Source: Cheiracanthium punctorium
Lineage: Eukaryota > Arthropoda > Arachnida > Araneae > Cheiracanthiidae
Assembly: GCA_038373885.1 (NCBI GenBank)
Contig: JAWZYV010016568.1
Coordinates: 806,001-870,000, forward strand
DNA length: 64,000 nucleotides
Reading direction: 5' to 3'
The notes beneath the pieces were generated by a model. The model was not told the origin of the DNA and ran no database searches. It was given only the letters and a program-made list of their open reading frames with translations. Below, piece by piece: positions 12,633-25,100 of this stretch. Each line of letters opens with the position of its first letter. The stretch's first letter is position 1. Both the position numbers and the translations under genes were made by a program.

Positions 12633-12821
12633 TCCGATGGAGTGTCTGTAACAGTTCGGAGTTTTCCGTGGTTTTCTCCGAAACTTAGCGTGAATACGGG
12701 TTAGGACCCCTTACAAAAACCCCAACTGAGGGCACCACTCCCCCTTGTGCTGTTCTTTTGACGAGGATTTTAAGAGGGCTTCGAGCCAAGCACACAAATC
12801 CGATTACATGTTTGCAACAAC
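12633..12821 (+). mobile_element. SINE copy 2, 5'-truncated
   Basis: It shares the central GTTCGGAGTTTTCCGTGG region, GGGCTTCGAGCCAAGCACAC and the CAA-rich tail with copy 1 but lacks the tRNA-like head. The target duplication is AAATTAAGTAAC (12621) versus AAATTAAGTAGC (12822), 11 of 12 matching. So it is an independent insertion, not a tandem duplicate of copy 1. Confidence 0.8.
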
Positions 12822-13439
12822 AAATTAAGTAGCTTACACGGTTGATCCAAAAGACTTATTTTAGATTATTAACAAGTAATCAATAATTTAGCAAATGAGT
12901 TCAATTTAATTAATTAATAAACAAATGATGGTTAAATTAGTTTTATTGGTTGTTTAAGGAATAATTACAATTAATGAATCTGATAAGTGTAGGTTAAATT
13001 TCGTGAAAAATGAGCGTCCCCCCACTTTTTTTCTTAGGACTACAACACTGGCTGGAACCCAGGATCGTAGCAGTGATAAAGGAAAATATAAAAGTGCAAA
13101 ACTCTTATACAGTGAAATCTCTCTATAACAACATTTTGGGGCTCAAAATAATATGTTGTTGCAAAGAGAATTATTGTTATAGAGGGAATTGATGTTGGTA
13201 TAGAAAGATTTTTGTTCTTCATATCCTATACCCTGTGGTGTCACCAGGAAGGGTTCTGTTTAGTTTTCATTCAGCACATCCTCTCGTTTACACAAGTAAT
13301 ACTATATAATAAATGGAAGGAGGAAAACATGTTTGTAGTTTTGAGTAATTTTCAATATTCTCCCAATTTTTAATTAAATAGCCTTGCTCGGGATTCTAAC
13401 AGCCACATAGCTTATAAATATTTATTGCATATTTAAATA

Positions 13440-15880
13440 ATCTCATATAATAAAATCTGAAAGTAAACCAAATTTGTAGCTGGCTGGTTGGCTGGCTATG
13501 TATGTGTGTCTGTTTGTGACCTCCGATCTTCTTATGCGTCTGACTTTCGATCACATAGTGCTGAAACGGGTGGTCACAGACCTACCAAATTTTGTATACG
13601 GCTTCAATATGACATGTCCTAACACACCTCAGAATGATTGTTTTGAAATTTGAATCAAAAAATATTTTATTTTATGTTATGCGATTTTTGACATTTTTTC
13701 TCACCTAATACGTAATAATGCCGGTAATTACACTCGCAATAAAATGATATTTTCATCATCAAATAGAGGAGAAATTTTTCTTTTAAAAACAGCTTGTTCT
13801 GACTGTGTGACATAATTTGCAGATTTGGGGGAATTTTTTTTAATTATTACTTTTGACGATAATTTTCATAAAATAATTTTAAAACTGTTGCATCTTGAAT
13901 TCTGTCCGTCATAACTTTTTGATATTTTGTCAAATGATGGAGCATTCATTTAACCCTCTTTGGAAAAAAAAAAAAAAACCAGGAGAAAATATAAATTAGG
14001 AGATTTTTTTAAGAATTTTTAAATAAAGAAAGATTTTGAATTCAATAGCAGCTGCTTAAAAATTTCGGTATGATATCTTGCAGTTTGGTTATTTTGGAAA
14101 TGGTAACAATGAATAAAATTGCCCGTTGAAAAAAATAAATAAAACTAATTTTAAACATAAGACTAATTTTCATAACGATAGTTTTTTTGTTCTTCGTAAG
14201 TGAGATAGATCTACGTCATTTTGATGTAACGAGTTTCAATCGCCTTTTGGAACTCAATCAGAATAACAGACTATCCCAAGCAAAAAGTATGCCACACACA
14301 AAATAATGGACAATATAAATACAAGGCTCTTTCAGTCACATGTCGATGGAAAATATAAATATGTACCAATCAGATTAAAGGAAGAATCTATTGTTGCAAT
14401 TAATTGGTTGGGGGTTACGTGTTGGTTGAAAAATGACATCACAAACGATATTGTCCATTCCTCAAATTCTCTTATTTCAGATCAAATGAGGAGGATAGCC
14501 ATTTATTAAAATTTAAGAATGCCATTTTCGTATTTTCACTCTCGCATCCTGAAATCTATTAATCAGAATCTTTTTTACATAATTTTGTCAAGTAATAAAT
14601 TGCACATTAAGGCATTCATTCAAAGATAAACAACTTAGAAATATAAATTAGGAGACTTTCTACAAATTTTAAACAACATTCTGATTTTAATGCTCCTCGG
14701 TTTCCATAGCAATGACAGAAGTGAAAAATTTTGCTGTTAAGGAAAGCATGAATTAAAATTAAAGGATGAGTATCATGTAGGAGGTCAAAATTTCGTTGCA
14801 TTCACTATGGCTAACAGCACAGAGTGGAAGTGCAGCTTCGGATAAATTGAAAAGTCTGTTGCCAGACATACGAAGGAAAAACTGCAAAATAGTTGCAATA
14901 GCATTAAGAATCTAATAATTTTAAAAACTCCTGTAAAATAATGGTTTTTTTTTTCATAATATGTATTTTTATTTTCCTAAACTAGCATAAGAACTCTAAA
15001 CGTTAGCTTACCTTTCATTTCATTGTTGAATTTGGCTGCTTAAGTGGCAGTAATGGGCAGAACTGTACTCAAAAAAAAAAAAAAAAATTGGGAAGGTGTG
15101 GCGATCCAAACCTTGGAAAAGGCAGAATTTTTCACAAAAAAAAAAGTTTATTTTGTTTAAAAAATTGAAATTTTGGGAGGGGAAAGGAAGACCAGAACCG
15201 GCCTTTCAATTAATATGTCCTTGGTAATAGATTATGTTACTATGTTAACAATTATGATAAATATGAAATTAGTTTTTGGTGTTAAATTCTAATCGTATAT
15301 GAATTTGACATTATTTTGATGTCAAGAATTTAAAATTACATCATATTTTAATGATCATAATGCACTTTACGGAAAAAATTACTTCACCAAGGTTTACTTT
15401 TACAAGAGCCGCAAAACAGTGAATGTTTCATGTATATATTTCTATGTCTGTGATATCAACAATATTTTAAGCCTTTTTATATGGTAGAGTTTTACCAAAG
15501 TGTTCTGCAGAATGACTGAGATTACACATCGCTCAAGCTTTAGGAATTAGAAGAGAAAATAAAAGTGTGGTCCACACCAATGACATTATTTTAGAACTAA
15601 ACGAAAAAGACAAAACTATCCTGTAGAAGCACTTTGAAAGTGAACAGATTTGTCTGCAAAACACTGTTTATGTTCTGTTTGATCTCAAATAACGCTGATA
15701 TAAATGATTTTGCAGTAACGCTAGCATTTCAAGTAAGTATCTGTTAGCAAAAGCTTATGTCACAACTAAAAGAATTTTTCATATTTTGAAATTTCGTAAA
15801 AATGGAACTAATTTCACTAACATGAATAAGAGAAGCATTTCATTCAGTCCGTACGAAAAATGGGTACGCAGCTAGTAAAT
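13440..15880 (-). mobile_element. Dispersed repeat nested in the Tigger, inverted relative of the 9259 element
   Basis: It begins near TAATAAAATCTGAAAGTAAA and ends GGGTACGCAGCTAGTAAATA, so read on the - strand it starts ACTAGCTGCGTACCC, like the ACTAGCTGAAGTACCCG start of the 9259 element. GTTTGTGACCTCCGATCTTC lies near the other end. It is AT-rich with no convincing coding frame. Boundaries are approximate; class unknown. Confidence 0.45.
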
Positions 15881-16069
15881 ATATAATGTCTGAATGCCGT
15901 AAAAGCTTTCTGCAAAATGTATAAAATAGTAATTAAAAAATGAAAATGCATACCTATTAATTTATCATTATTTATTTTCAATTCTGCACAAAGAAATCAG
16001 AAATTTTTGTTTTCTATTTTGTATTGAGATAATCTCATGCAGAAAAAACGAAGTGCATCTAAAGAGTTT

Positions 16070-17207
16070 AGATGCTCCTCAGGTACGTTAGGTAAGCTTG
16101 AAATAAAGTTATGAAGCACATCAATTGAGCATGTTGCTTTGCCAGATAAATTGTCTTTACCGTAGTGGAATCATCTTTTTTATTCACACCATCATCATCA
16201 GCATCTTCTAACTCTTCTTCAGTGTTATCACTTATTTTAGAACGAATGTCTTCATCATTTAGTTCCGGAAATATCTATACAGCATCATCGATATTTAAAT
16301 AATCATGAAGAGATATTTCAAACTTTTTTCTAGCTTCATAATCTGTCTGAGAATTTTGAAGACTTGAAACAGTGTTTTCTTCCTCAGAATATCTGCAAGA
16401 AGTGTCTCTCTGACTATCTTTGTCATTTTGAATGAAGCCAGCTTATTTCCAACAATTATGTATGGACTGTAGCTTCATTTTCCACCAGCTCCCAGCAACC
16501 CATTCACATGCATCTTTTACAACGACACTAAGAGGCACAGGGTGCTTTTGATCAAAATTAAAAATCATTTTATCCACTAATAGTTTTTTGTAACTGCCTT
16601 TGAAGCATTTATTGTGCCCTTATTGAGGGGTTGTAGAACTGCAGTAGTGTTTGGTGGAAAGAAGTAAACTTCTACAATCTGCAATTTTGGAATGGGCTTA
16701 TGTGCAGAGCAGCTGCCAATTAAAAGAGTGATGTTCTTCTTCCTCAATTTCATATCTTTCTAGTTTTGATAATATAATAAAATAAGTAATCCAAGCTCAC
16801 TTATTCGCAGCATAGTGTACTGACAAGCTCTTAATATTTTTAAAACATCTTGGCTTTAAAGCTCTTCCAATTACAAGAGGTTTTAATTAATTCCTTCCTG
16901 ACATATTTGTACAGAGCAATACTGTTAACCTTTGTTTGAATTTCTTGCCCCCTTTTCAGGTTTCTCCTTTGAAAGCTAATGTTCATTCAGGTAGCATCTA
17001 AAAAAAATAACCCTGTCTCATCTGCGTTATAAACATCATCAATAAAATATTTTCAAAAATTTTACACATTTCTCTCTGACACCATTTGCATACGTCATCC
17101 AGTTCCACTGATTTCTCTTCACCATGCAACCCATGGACAGATATCCCATGTCGGCCTTGAAATTTTGTTAACCATCCATTGCTAGCTTTAAAATCTATGT
17201 TCCCCAT
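16070..17207 (-). pseudogene. Tigger transposase remnant (CENP-B-type HTH plus DDE region)
   Basis: On the - strand the first segment reads FKASNGWLTKFQGRHGIS, the CENP-B-like DNA-binding region of Tigger transposases. After a frameshift follows DDVYNADETGLFF, which contains the first catalytic Asp of the DDE domain. Further left, in broken frames, VLQPLNKGTINASKAVTKNY matches the conserved VLQP segment, and an acidic C-terminal tail (NDEDIRSKISDNTEEELED) is recognisable. Multiple frameshifts and stops separate these parts, so it makes no protein. Family assignment rests on motif order and the TA-flanked CAGT termini of the host element. Confidence 0.8.
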
Positions 17208-17935
17208 CTACTAAATCTATGTTCTACTAGGCAAATTTTCTGACTTGCTCTCAAACAATTGGTCCATTTATAAATCCATTCATTCATGCCCACTTTTCTC
17301 TGAACCATTTCAACACAGAAGCATCTATTTCGTCATTTATAGCTATCTCTTTCTTTATGGATCGATGTCATTTGAGTTGAAAATGTTTTCAATTTCAGTC
17401 TGTTTCTTTCAAAATGTGGCAACAGTCTACTGTGAAAGTCTTCATTTCTTGCAAACCTTAGCTTGCTTCATGCCTGTATCCAAATCTTTATGATGTTAAA
17501 TCTCATTTCGATGGATATTTTAGCCATTTGTTTTCAATTTTTGCTTAAAAATCTTCAAAATGAATAAAACTCATAAATAAATTAATTTGAAATACCCTCA
17601 TATAGGACAAGAATAAGTCTCAATTTGATTTACAATGACAACTTTTGACACAATTTATCAGAGGCTAAAATTCTTACTCAAGTTTAGACTAGTCTAAGAT
17701 GTGTCTTCCAGAGAATTCAAACTGACTTCCCCTTACAAGAAATGCACTTTCTCATTACTGTAGTTACATCAGCAAAACAAAACTTAGGAATAAACTTTTG
17801 ACAGAAGGTGTAACTTGAGAACACGGTCCAGCAGTCCAACCAACCACATTTTACTTCGACTTTGTGTAGCAATTTTGTATGTTATAGAAAAAAATATCGT
17901 AGTACAGAGAATTTTAGTGATGTAAGAGATAATTA

Positions 17936-18636
17936 CAGTAGAAGACCCAAAATCCGCACAGCTTGGTTCCAGACCTTGTGCAGATTTTAGAATTTTGCGG
18001 ATTTTGGGTCATAATAGGAAATTTATTCTATTTCCACCCCCCCACCCCTCAGAAAATAATAGAAAATAATTTATACAATAGAGATCAAGGGAAACAAATG
18101 TTACTTATAATTAGAATCATGATATAAAAATACAGAGGATTAATACAATATACAAAATTATGAGATTATAGTACAACTTATTTAAACATGTATATTCAAT
18201 AGGTTAGTACTTTGGGATGTTCTAATTATAGTTTTTATTTTTTTAATCATTATTTTCTGTTCGTAACACAGCTGTGTTGCTCTACAAATCTGAGATATTT
18301 CTTTCTCACAGCCTAACCTTCATTAAATGTTAATTTATCAACTTTTTGATCATCCTCACTTGTTACTGTGTCAGAGTCTGTATCATGTGATCATAATTCA
18401 GTGTCAATTATGTCACAGTCAGTCATTTGAAAGTTATCAATGTTAAGATTAGAGCTCACAGACTCCTAAAAAATTTTTTTCAAGTGGAAACAGCTTATTT
18501 AGTTTTACTTTGTGGTTATACTGTAGTTTTCTGAACTTGCAGCTGACAGGGCAGATTTCATTGTTTACATTGAACAGACAGTGCGGATTTTAGAACCTTG
18601 CGGATTTCGGATCGGCGGATTTTGGGTCTTCTACTG
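17936..18636. mobile_element. Pogo-type MITE, 701 bp (GACCCAAAATCCGC family)
   Basis: The termini are CAGTAGAAGACCCAAAATCC and GGATTTTGGGTCTTCTACTG, an essentially perfect 20 bp inverted repeat, flanked by TA (17934-17935, 18637-18638). Subterminal copies of GCGGATTTTGGGTC / TTGCGGATTTCGG follow. A relative with diverged termini lies at 34954-35629. The interior is non-coding. Confidence 0.9.
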
Positions 18637-20992
18637 TATTACCATTGTTATAGAGGAAATTATCGTTTTAAAGAATATCATTATACAGCAAACTGCTTTA
18701 CATTATCTAAAGGGAATTCAACCAGGACTATGAAAAAAATCATAATAGAGAGAATTATCGTTATAGAGGTTATCATTGTAGGGAGATTCCACTGTACTTG
18801 CGGACTTAAGATTGGATACTAGTTAACTCTAGCTATTTTTAAGCTCTTTGGTGTTATAATTGAGTTTTATGTTTCTGGTTGCAGAATTTTTTGTATCAAT
18901 AAGTAGCATCAGAATCACAAAACAATCTTTATCAGCAAGCCATAAAATAATCTGCAGCATTTACTGCCTTTCTGCACAGTTTCTGCCACCGGGTTTGGGC
19001 TCTTAATTATGTATGTTAGTTCACCAGTTACTAAAGTAGACACCGGTTATAACGTACTCTCACTGGACCTAAAGAAGTAGTACATTATAAGCAATACCGC
19101 CGCTAAGATTCAATATTACACAAAAAAAGAAAGTAGGCTCATAATTTCACTGTATGATGTGTTTTAAACAGGTCTGATTTTTTAAAAATCTAATTAATAA
19201 ACAGAAAATTCTTTATTACTTACAATTTTTATTGAGATAAATAATCTGTAATTTTTTTTTGTTTTAAATGAGCAGGTGCTACTTTAAAAAATACCATTTT
19301 GGATACACAAATAAGTTAAAATGTCTGTAATAGTATAGGGGCCCAAAACAACCTTTTTTTTTGCCCCGGGGCCCCTTCTATGTCTGATCAGGGTCTGCAT
19401 ATTTTTGACTGCTATTGCGTGTTTGCAACATAAATCAACATAAAAATGAGTATTTTTTGCTTTCGAAAAGGAATTTTACATATCTGTAAATTGTATGCTT
19501 TTGTAACATCATTAATTTTCTTTGATCTTTTTTTTTTATTGCACCCATAAATACAGTGTAGTGTCCACTTGCCAGGATGATTGCCAATCATTCAGTGTCC
19601 AGTATTCCGTGAACTTCCTTTTAGGCGATATCCTTTCAAATCTGACATGATATATAGTCAGTCCTCGCAATTAGCGATCCTCCCCCCCCCATCCTCTCAC
19701 TCACCATCTACGGAAAACTACGAAGCGTGAGAAAAACTTACGGTTTTCTCACAGGAATTTTCTTGAAAGCATCGAGACCGCTTCTGGAAGAGTCACCGAC
19801 ATTTTTAATTTTCTCTTTGCCTCCTCCTTATGATCGATGCATTGAACAACAATTTTATTTATGCTTAATTTTACTAAGTTTATTTATATTAAGGTTTGGT
19901 CATTTTTCGACGTTACAGTGCACTTTTTTGAGTTTGGGCACTCTTTATTAACCTTGTGTCCTGGTGGTGTGTTCAACTTCCACAAGAGTAATGACAGTTC
20001 TGCAGTATTGTAGCTTTTCAAATATGATTATGTTGATTATGTTCTACAACTCGGAATGTTTTTTGTCTCAAAGAAGTGTAAAAACTGATTAGTACATTTT
20101 TCGTGGAACCTGAAACTGAAAAAAAGAAAGTAAATATGTAGAAATTGTACACATTTTTTTTTTTTTTTTTTTTTTTTTTTACGAGTTGATAACCTTATCT
20201 TTTTTGAGTTTGTTGAAAAGGGACAAAAGGTATAAGCATATGCATCCAAGATATTATTTCAGGGGCTAAAAATATTGCTGACCTCGGTTACAGTGTTCTT
20301 CGTTTGTAGTGACAGTTTTCAGATTCGGTCCTAAGGTAGAGCGAACGGTGCGACCGCACCGGGCGCCATCTCTACCAAGGCTGTTCAGAATAATATAGCA
20401 CTGTGGATGTCGGAAATGGTTTCATTTACCTGTTAATAATTGTTTAATAATAAATCTTTTAGTCAATGTACAGTAGTAATCAATCATGTTAATAGTGAAT
20501 TTTAGTGAACTTTCTGTGAAAAAATAAATTATTAACAGGTACTCGAGGACGACTTATCAAACCCTACATTGTTACGTGATTCATAACCGTCTTATTTACC
20601 TTTACCACTCTTTAACTTTTTGCCAATGAGTTTCAGAGCACCATGCATATTTGACAGTCCGTATATTATTGAAGTTGAAAGCCTCATTTTAACCCCTGAA
20701 AGCTTTTATAGCTAAATGTGTGGCGTAGCTAGGTGCAAGAGCTGATCTAGGGTACGTGGAGCCTCCCTGCAAACGTAAAGAAGCCCCGTGTTATGCTCCA
20801 GATTAAGTTTTCCTTAGTTTTTTAGTTCGAATATGGCGCTCCGATGCCTTGCTTACCGTGTCGGGCCGTCCCTGGCTACGGGGGAGCAAGGAAGGTCAAC
20901 TGTACCCGGGCGCAGCATCGGCCAAGGGGCGCTAAATGGTATATGAAAGCTACCTAGTTGCATTTATAAAAAATAGGAGGGGGCGCAAAATC

Positions 20993-21485
20993 TTCAGTTG
21001 TCAGGTGGAAACGAGATTTAGTCATTTGCTGTGGGACAGAGAAACTGTTCTCTCAGCTTGTTTCCATCCCAGATTCAAACTATTCTGGATTGAGGAGGAG
21101 AGGAAGACCGAAGCCAAAAAAATGGATGGAGGAATACCTCCAGAATATGTTTCCGACAACTTCAGATATCAGTATCGAGGATCAGCCCATGGATGATGAC
21201 TTTTCTGGTTTTTTTAATTTCTCTTTCGCATGCACTCGAAATAGTTACGAGGAAGAACTTACAAGGTTCTTGTCAGAGCCAATTAAACCCCTATCTTCGC
21301 TTTCGGCGTACACGTATATGAAAGAAGCCTTCAAAAAAACTAACACTGGCGTGCCGTCCAGTGCATCTGTACAAAGATTGTTTTCGATTGCATCGGACGC
21401 ATTTTCTCTTCGACGATCATGTTTGGCGGATAACAATTTTGAGATCCAGCTCTTGTTAAAATTTAATAAACATGTTTTTGAATAA
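20993..21485 (+). pseudogene. hAT transposase C-terminal fragment (dimerisation region)
   Basis: The sequence reads FHPRFKLFWIEEE..., then EEELTRFLSEPIKPLSS, and then VPSSASVQRLFSIASDAFSL with a closing FEIQLLLKFNKHVFE. This order is the hATC dimerisation end of hAT transposases, including the usual S..SERxFS-like serine segment. A one-base insertion in the seven-A run at 21116-21122 breaks the frame between the first two parts. The TAA stop at 21483 overlaps an AATAAA polyadenylation signal (21481-21486). The N-terminal zinc finger and catalytic half are absent. About 160 residues remain of a family normally 550-700 long. Confidence 0.85.
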
Positions 21486-22329
21486 ATTTATGTGGTTTTT
21501 ATTTTATACTAGAGGCATGGCAGTCTTCCATGAATATGTTGAAATTCTGCTTTCTTTCGTTAAAATTTTAAAGTGTCTATTATATTTAAATTATTAGGTT
21601 TTTTGTGTAATAATTTTCAGAATTTAATACGAAAATATGAGAATTTCTATTAATAATTAATAGTTTGTAAAATCCTTAGAGACTTATCTCTCTCTTAGCC
21701 TTAAAATAACAATATAATTCTATAAAATTCTTTTATACCTAACACAAAGAAAAAGTTGTGTTGATGATAATAACTTTTAAAATTTCTTTAACATATATAG
21801 AGGATTTTTTTAATGCAATGTTTTAAATAGATATATCATGAATTTAATTAGTAATTGTTTTCATTATTTTATAATATGCATATCATATGTGATGTTTTCA
21901 ATTAAAACAATTATACAATATTACATGGTTCACACGGGTCATTCGTCATAAATCACTAATTTGGTAAGTCATGAAAAAAGGCCTTTATACTCATTAATTT
22001 TGATTTGTGCTCAAGAAACTAGAATGTTTGTACAACATGAAAGGGGTCTCAAAACGGGCCTTTTTTTCCCGTTCAGACATCCATTTTATTATTATATTTT
22101 TAAAAACTTTTTTAGTTCTCATGATTTTTCTCATGCTTTCAGAGCTCACTTTCCCAATTTATTTTTATCATAGAGGTATTAAAACTTAATTAGTTTCAGC
22201 AATACTTCAATAATTAGCAGTAGTTGCCAGTAGCGTATATATAGGCTTCCATTTCGGGGGGAGGGGGACGATTCGGTATTTTAAACTTTATTGTTCTAAA
22301 GTTAAAAGAAATGTTTCAAAATAGCTCCT

Positions 22330-22470
22330 ACCCATAATAGACTTTTGTAGCATCTCTGCATCATTGCAGCATTCAAAAAATCGTGATAATGTTTTTGCAA
22401 CCTTTAATGCATCGGGTATGCTTGGTATAGGCTCCTCGGTTTCTTCTTCACTATCATCAGAATCATTATA
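22330..22470 (-). pseudogene. Tigger-like transposase C-terminal tail
   Basis: The - strand reads NDSDDSEEETEEPIPSIPDA followed by LKVAKTLSRFFECCNDAEML. An acidic run, then a proline-rich link and an amphipathic helix with RFFE, is typical of the C-terminus of Tigger/jerky-type transposases. It fits the enclosing TA-flanked element. The flanking residues of the open frame look unrelated. It is an isolated fragment. Confidence 0.6.
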
Positions 22471-22891
22471 GATGGGGCTTTTCATAAGGCATTTACATTG
22501 ATGAATGACAAAGAAAAAACATAGTCTTGTTCTTAGCCTACCTGGCAGGTAAAAAGATAAAAGATTGCACCCTTCATTTATACACAATTCATCTCATTAG
22601 AGAATCTGAAAATGGACAGAGAGTGTTTTTGAAAGAACTGAAACTTCCGAGAAAAAGGAAATAAAATGCTTAAGAAAAGCAAAATTTTATTTTTGGCTTT
22701 GGTATAAAAAGTATGTTATACCGAAGTATGTAAAAGCCGAAGTACGTACTTTTGTTAAGTACATTTTAACCGAAGTTAAATAGTATTATAAATATAGGAC
22801 TTCATTCGGGACCTAGCTTCTAGGTACCTTATAACCAATATTACATTATATTCCAGGTCTGTTATAACCGGTGCGCACTGTAGTTAATATA

Positions 22892-23594
22892 TATGGTGTC
22901 CTAAAAAGGTGGTAACGGGATTTAATTCTTTATTTATTAGAGGAAAGTGGGCAGTGTAAATTGAAAAAATGTTCAAAATAAGATCAGAAATAACTCTGTT
23001 AAGAAAAATTCTTCTTGTTCAATTACAAAAAGTTACACTTTTTAAATTTTTATATGAGCCCTGTACAAAAACATTCCAGTAAGTAAAATTTGCTCCAAAC
23101 ACTCATGAGGTGACATGCAAAATTTGATAACTATGCCTTAAAAATATCGAAGATATGAAGATAAACATAACACTGACTTAAACAACTTTTCCAAGGCTCT
23201 CAAAGGAAAAAAATCACGTCGAATGATCGCACTTCAGCGGCGATACAGAAATTTTGAAGGAATTTTTTTTTTCTAGCAGTAAACGTTTACATTCAAAATC
23301 AAGCTTAGTCCTCAATCATTTTCTTTAAAGATATCTCTAAGACATTGTATCATGAAAGACTCAAACTTGGTGTATCACCTCATGAGCGTATGGGGCACAT
23401 TTTACTAATTGGGAATGTTTCTGTACAGGGGTTGTATAAAAATTTAAAAAGTGAAACTTCTTGTAAATGAACAAGAGGAATTTTTTTTCTTAAGAGTTAT
23501 TTCCTACCTTCTTTTGAACATTTTTTCAATTTACACTGCCTACTTATCTCTAATAGGTAATCGAAGAGCATTACCACTTTTTTAGGACACCCTG
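22892..23594. mobile_element. 703 bp palindromic element (mariner-type MITE)
   Basis: The left end GGTGTCCTAAAAAGGTGGTAA and the right end TTACCACTTTTTTAGGACAC are inverted, and the inversion continues for over 300 bp per arm (CAGTGTAAATTGAAAAAATG appears in both arms; CTCATGAGGTGA near each inner end). TA flanks both sides (22890-22891, 23595-23596). The GGGTGTCC termini with a TA duplication suggest a Tc1/mariner-type origin. It has no coding capacity, and the transcript would fold into one long hairpin. Confidence 0.85.
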
Positions 23595-24587
23595 TATATA
23601 TATTTTAATGGCATGAAGTGTTGAGGATGCAAATTGAAAACAGATTCAATTAGGCTTGTTATGTACAGCTGCAGAAAAAAAAAATGCCCACTTGCACTTT
23701 ATTCAGTCTCCGTTTTCATTGTACAGCAAAGTTACATATGCTAATCCTTTATGATTAACATGCACTTTAATTTACTATGCATAAAATTTGCACAAGGGGC
23801 CATCTCCATATTTAAATTTGTACCAACTTTTTCCCCTAGTGGCAACACCTAAATTTCACTTCATTTTTAAAAAATTTAGCTCTTTTTAACCTCAGATTCC
23901 AATTTTCACTACATTTCAACTAAAAATGAATGAGTTATGAGCTTAGAAAATTTCCCTCCCCCTATGTTAAAATTTTTTTTTGTTTCAGCTCATATCTCAT
24001 TTAATTTTGATTTTAAGAAGTTGATACCCCCCACACACACACTATTAGAACTAAATTGCCCAAACATAATTTACTAATTTTTCAGTAAATTATTATTTTA
24101 TATCATGAATTATGATTTATGATATCAATATTCGAAAAAAATATGAATAGTGACCTAACCAAATTTCAGCAGAAATAGATGCAGAAAATAATTTTACATG
24201 GCTGTGCAAAATTTCAATTCATGCTCAGTAGTTTATTTTATATTAATTAAAATGCCTTATTTTGATGAGTTAAGGGGCCTATATAAATTTATTAAATCAC
24301 AGTTTTTTTGAAAATTGTGTTAAAAAAAAAGGTAAATTACATTTCTTTTGCACAGAAATAATAAAGTAAGCAATGTTAGAAAATAGCAAATTTTGAAGCA
24401 AGTAAATTGGGGGCTTGTATGGTTTGGTGGTGATTCTGTAAAGTGCGTATTATTGCATCCACTATCATTTCCCCTCAAATAAAAAATTTCTCTGTATGGA
24501 ATTAGATACAACAGATGAATATCTTCCAATACAGCGTGCTATTTCTGAAAAACTAACATCCTCAAAATTCCAGGCATGAATTTGACC
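23595..24587. other. AT-rich stretch without recognisable gene
   Basis: I see only AT-rich sequence with a short (AC)n tract near 24030 and no coding or structural signal that stands out. Confidence 0.4.
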
Positions 24588-24721
24588 CAGTAGCATAGCC
24601 AGGATTTTATTTTGTGGTGGAAGGGGGGCTATGTGTAAAATTGTAAGCTAAATAAAAGGTAATATTTCGGGGTGGGGAGAGGGAGCTGCAGCCCCCCTCT
24701 CCCCGTCTGGATACGCACGTG
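24588..24721. mobile_element. hAT MITE, 134 bp
   Basis: It starts CAGTAGCATAGCCAGG and ends CTGGATACGCACGTG, with a G/C-rich middle. The 8 bp target duplication ATTTGACC is perfect (24580-24587, 24722-24729). Confidence 0.9.
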
Positions 24722-24916
24722 ATTTGACCTCTTAATATCTGAAACTTCAGGTCTTTGGACTTCCTCATACTTTATCAAACATTCAAAATGACATTTTGCT
24801 GATTAAATTTTCATCAGATGGTAAATTAAAATACTGCCAAAAGTTTTATAGAAATATTGCTCACTGCAGGTGATAATATTTAATTAAAAAGGTGAAATAA
24901 CAAACACAGTGATAAT

Positions 24917-25100
24917 ATTGGGTTGGCAAAAAAGTAGTTTTTTTTTTTACATGAAATTCAAACAAATAAGTTTCAAATAAATTTTTAACCATGAAATCAT
25001 TCTTCAAGTTCAACCATAACTGAGTAACATTTGTGCTTGTAATCAAAAGAGCAGAGAACAGCCTCTCACTCTTGTCCAAGAGAACCATCAGATACTCAAT
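24917..25100. mobile_element. Possible mariner end fragment
   Basis: ATTGGGTTGGCAAAAAAGTA at 24917 resembles the terminal repeat of irritans-type mariners. I found no matching right end and no transposase motifs nearby, so at most a solo end or truncated MITE remains. Confidence 0.35.

Larger units (their letters stand above)
11916..13050. mobile_element. hAT element, 1135 bp, with perfect target duplication
   Basis: The termini are CAGTGGTGTAGTC and the reverse complement of GGACTACAACACTG. The 8 bp target duplication GCTGGAAC is identical at 11908-11915 and 13051-13058. GTCCCCCCACTTTTT is repeated near both ends. The interior carries two SINE insertions (12318-12589, 12633-12821) and no recognisable transposase. 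Confidence 0.9.
13110..18794 (-). mobile_element. Tigger/pogo-type DNA transposon, 5.7 kb with nested insertions
   Basis: The left end CAGTGAAATCTCTCTATAAC and the right end GGGAGATTCCACTG are inverted termini flanked by TA (13108-13109, 18795-18796). TTGTTATAGAGG-type motifs recur next to both ends. A decayed Tigger transposase on the - strand (16070-17207) lies inside, as do a dispersed repeat (13440-15880) and a MITE (17936-18636). Without those two insertions it would be about 2.5 kb, normal for Tigger. Confidence 0.8.
19034..22880 (-). mobile_element. Second Tigger-type element, 3.8 kb, decayed
   Basis: The left end AAGTAGACACCGGTTATAAC pairs with the right end GTTATAACCGGTGCGCACTG (11 bp perfect core CACCGGTTATAAC). 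TA flanks both sides (19032-19033, 22881-22882). A Tigger-type acidic tail on the - strand lies near the right end. The left terminus has lost the usual C. The middle is occupied by unrelated debris, including a hAT transposase 3' part and poly-T runs. Confidence 0.65.

Noticed and set aside
22200..22275. Further hAT MITE starting CAGTAGCGTATATATAGGC
   Set aside because: Left end resembles the 24588 family, but no right end or duplication could be found.
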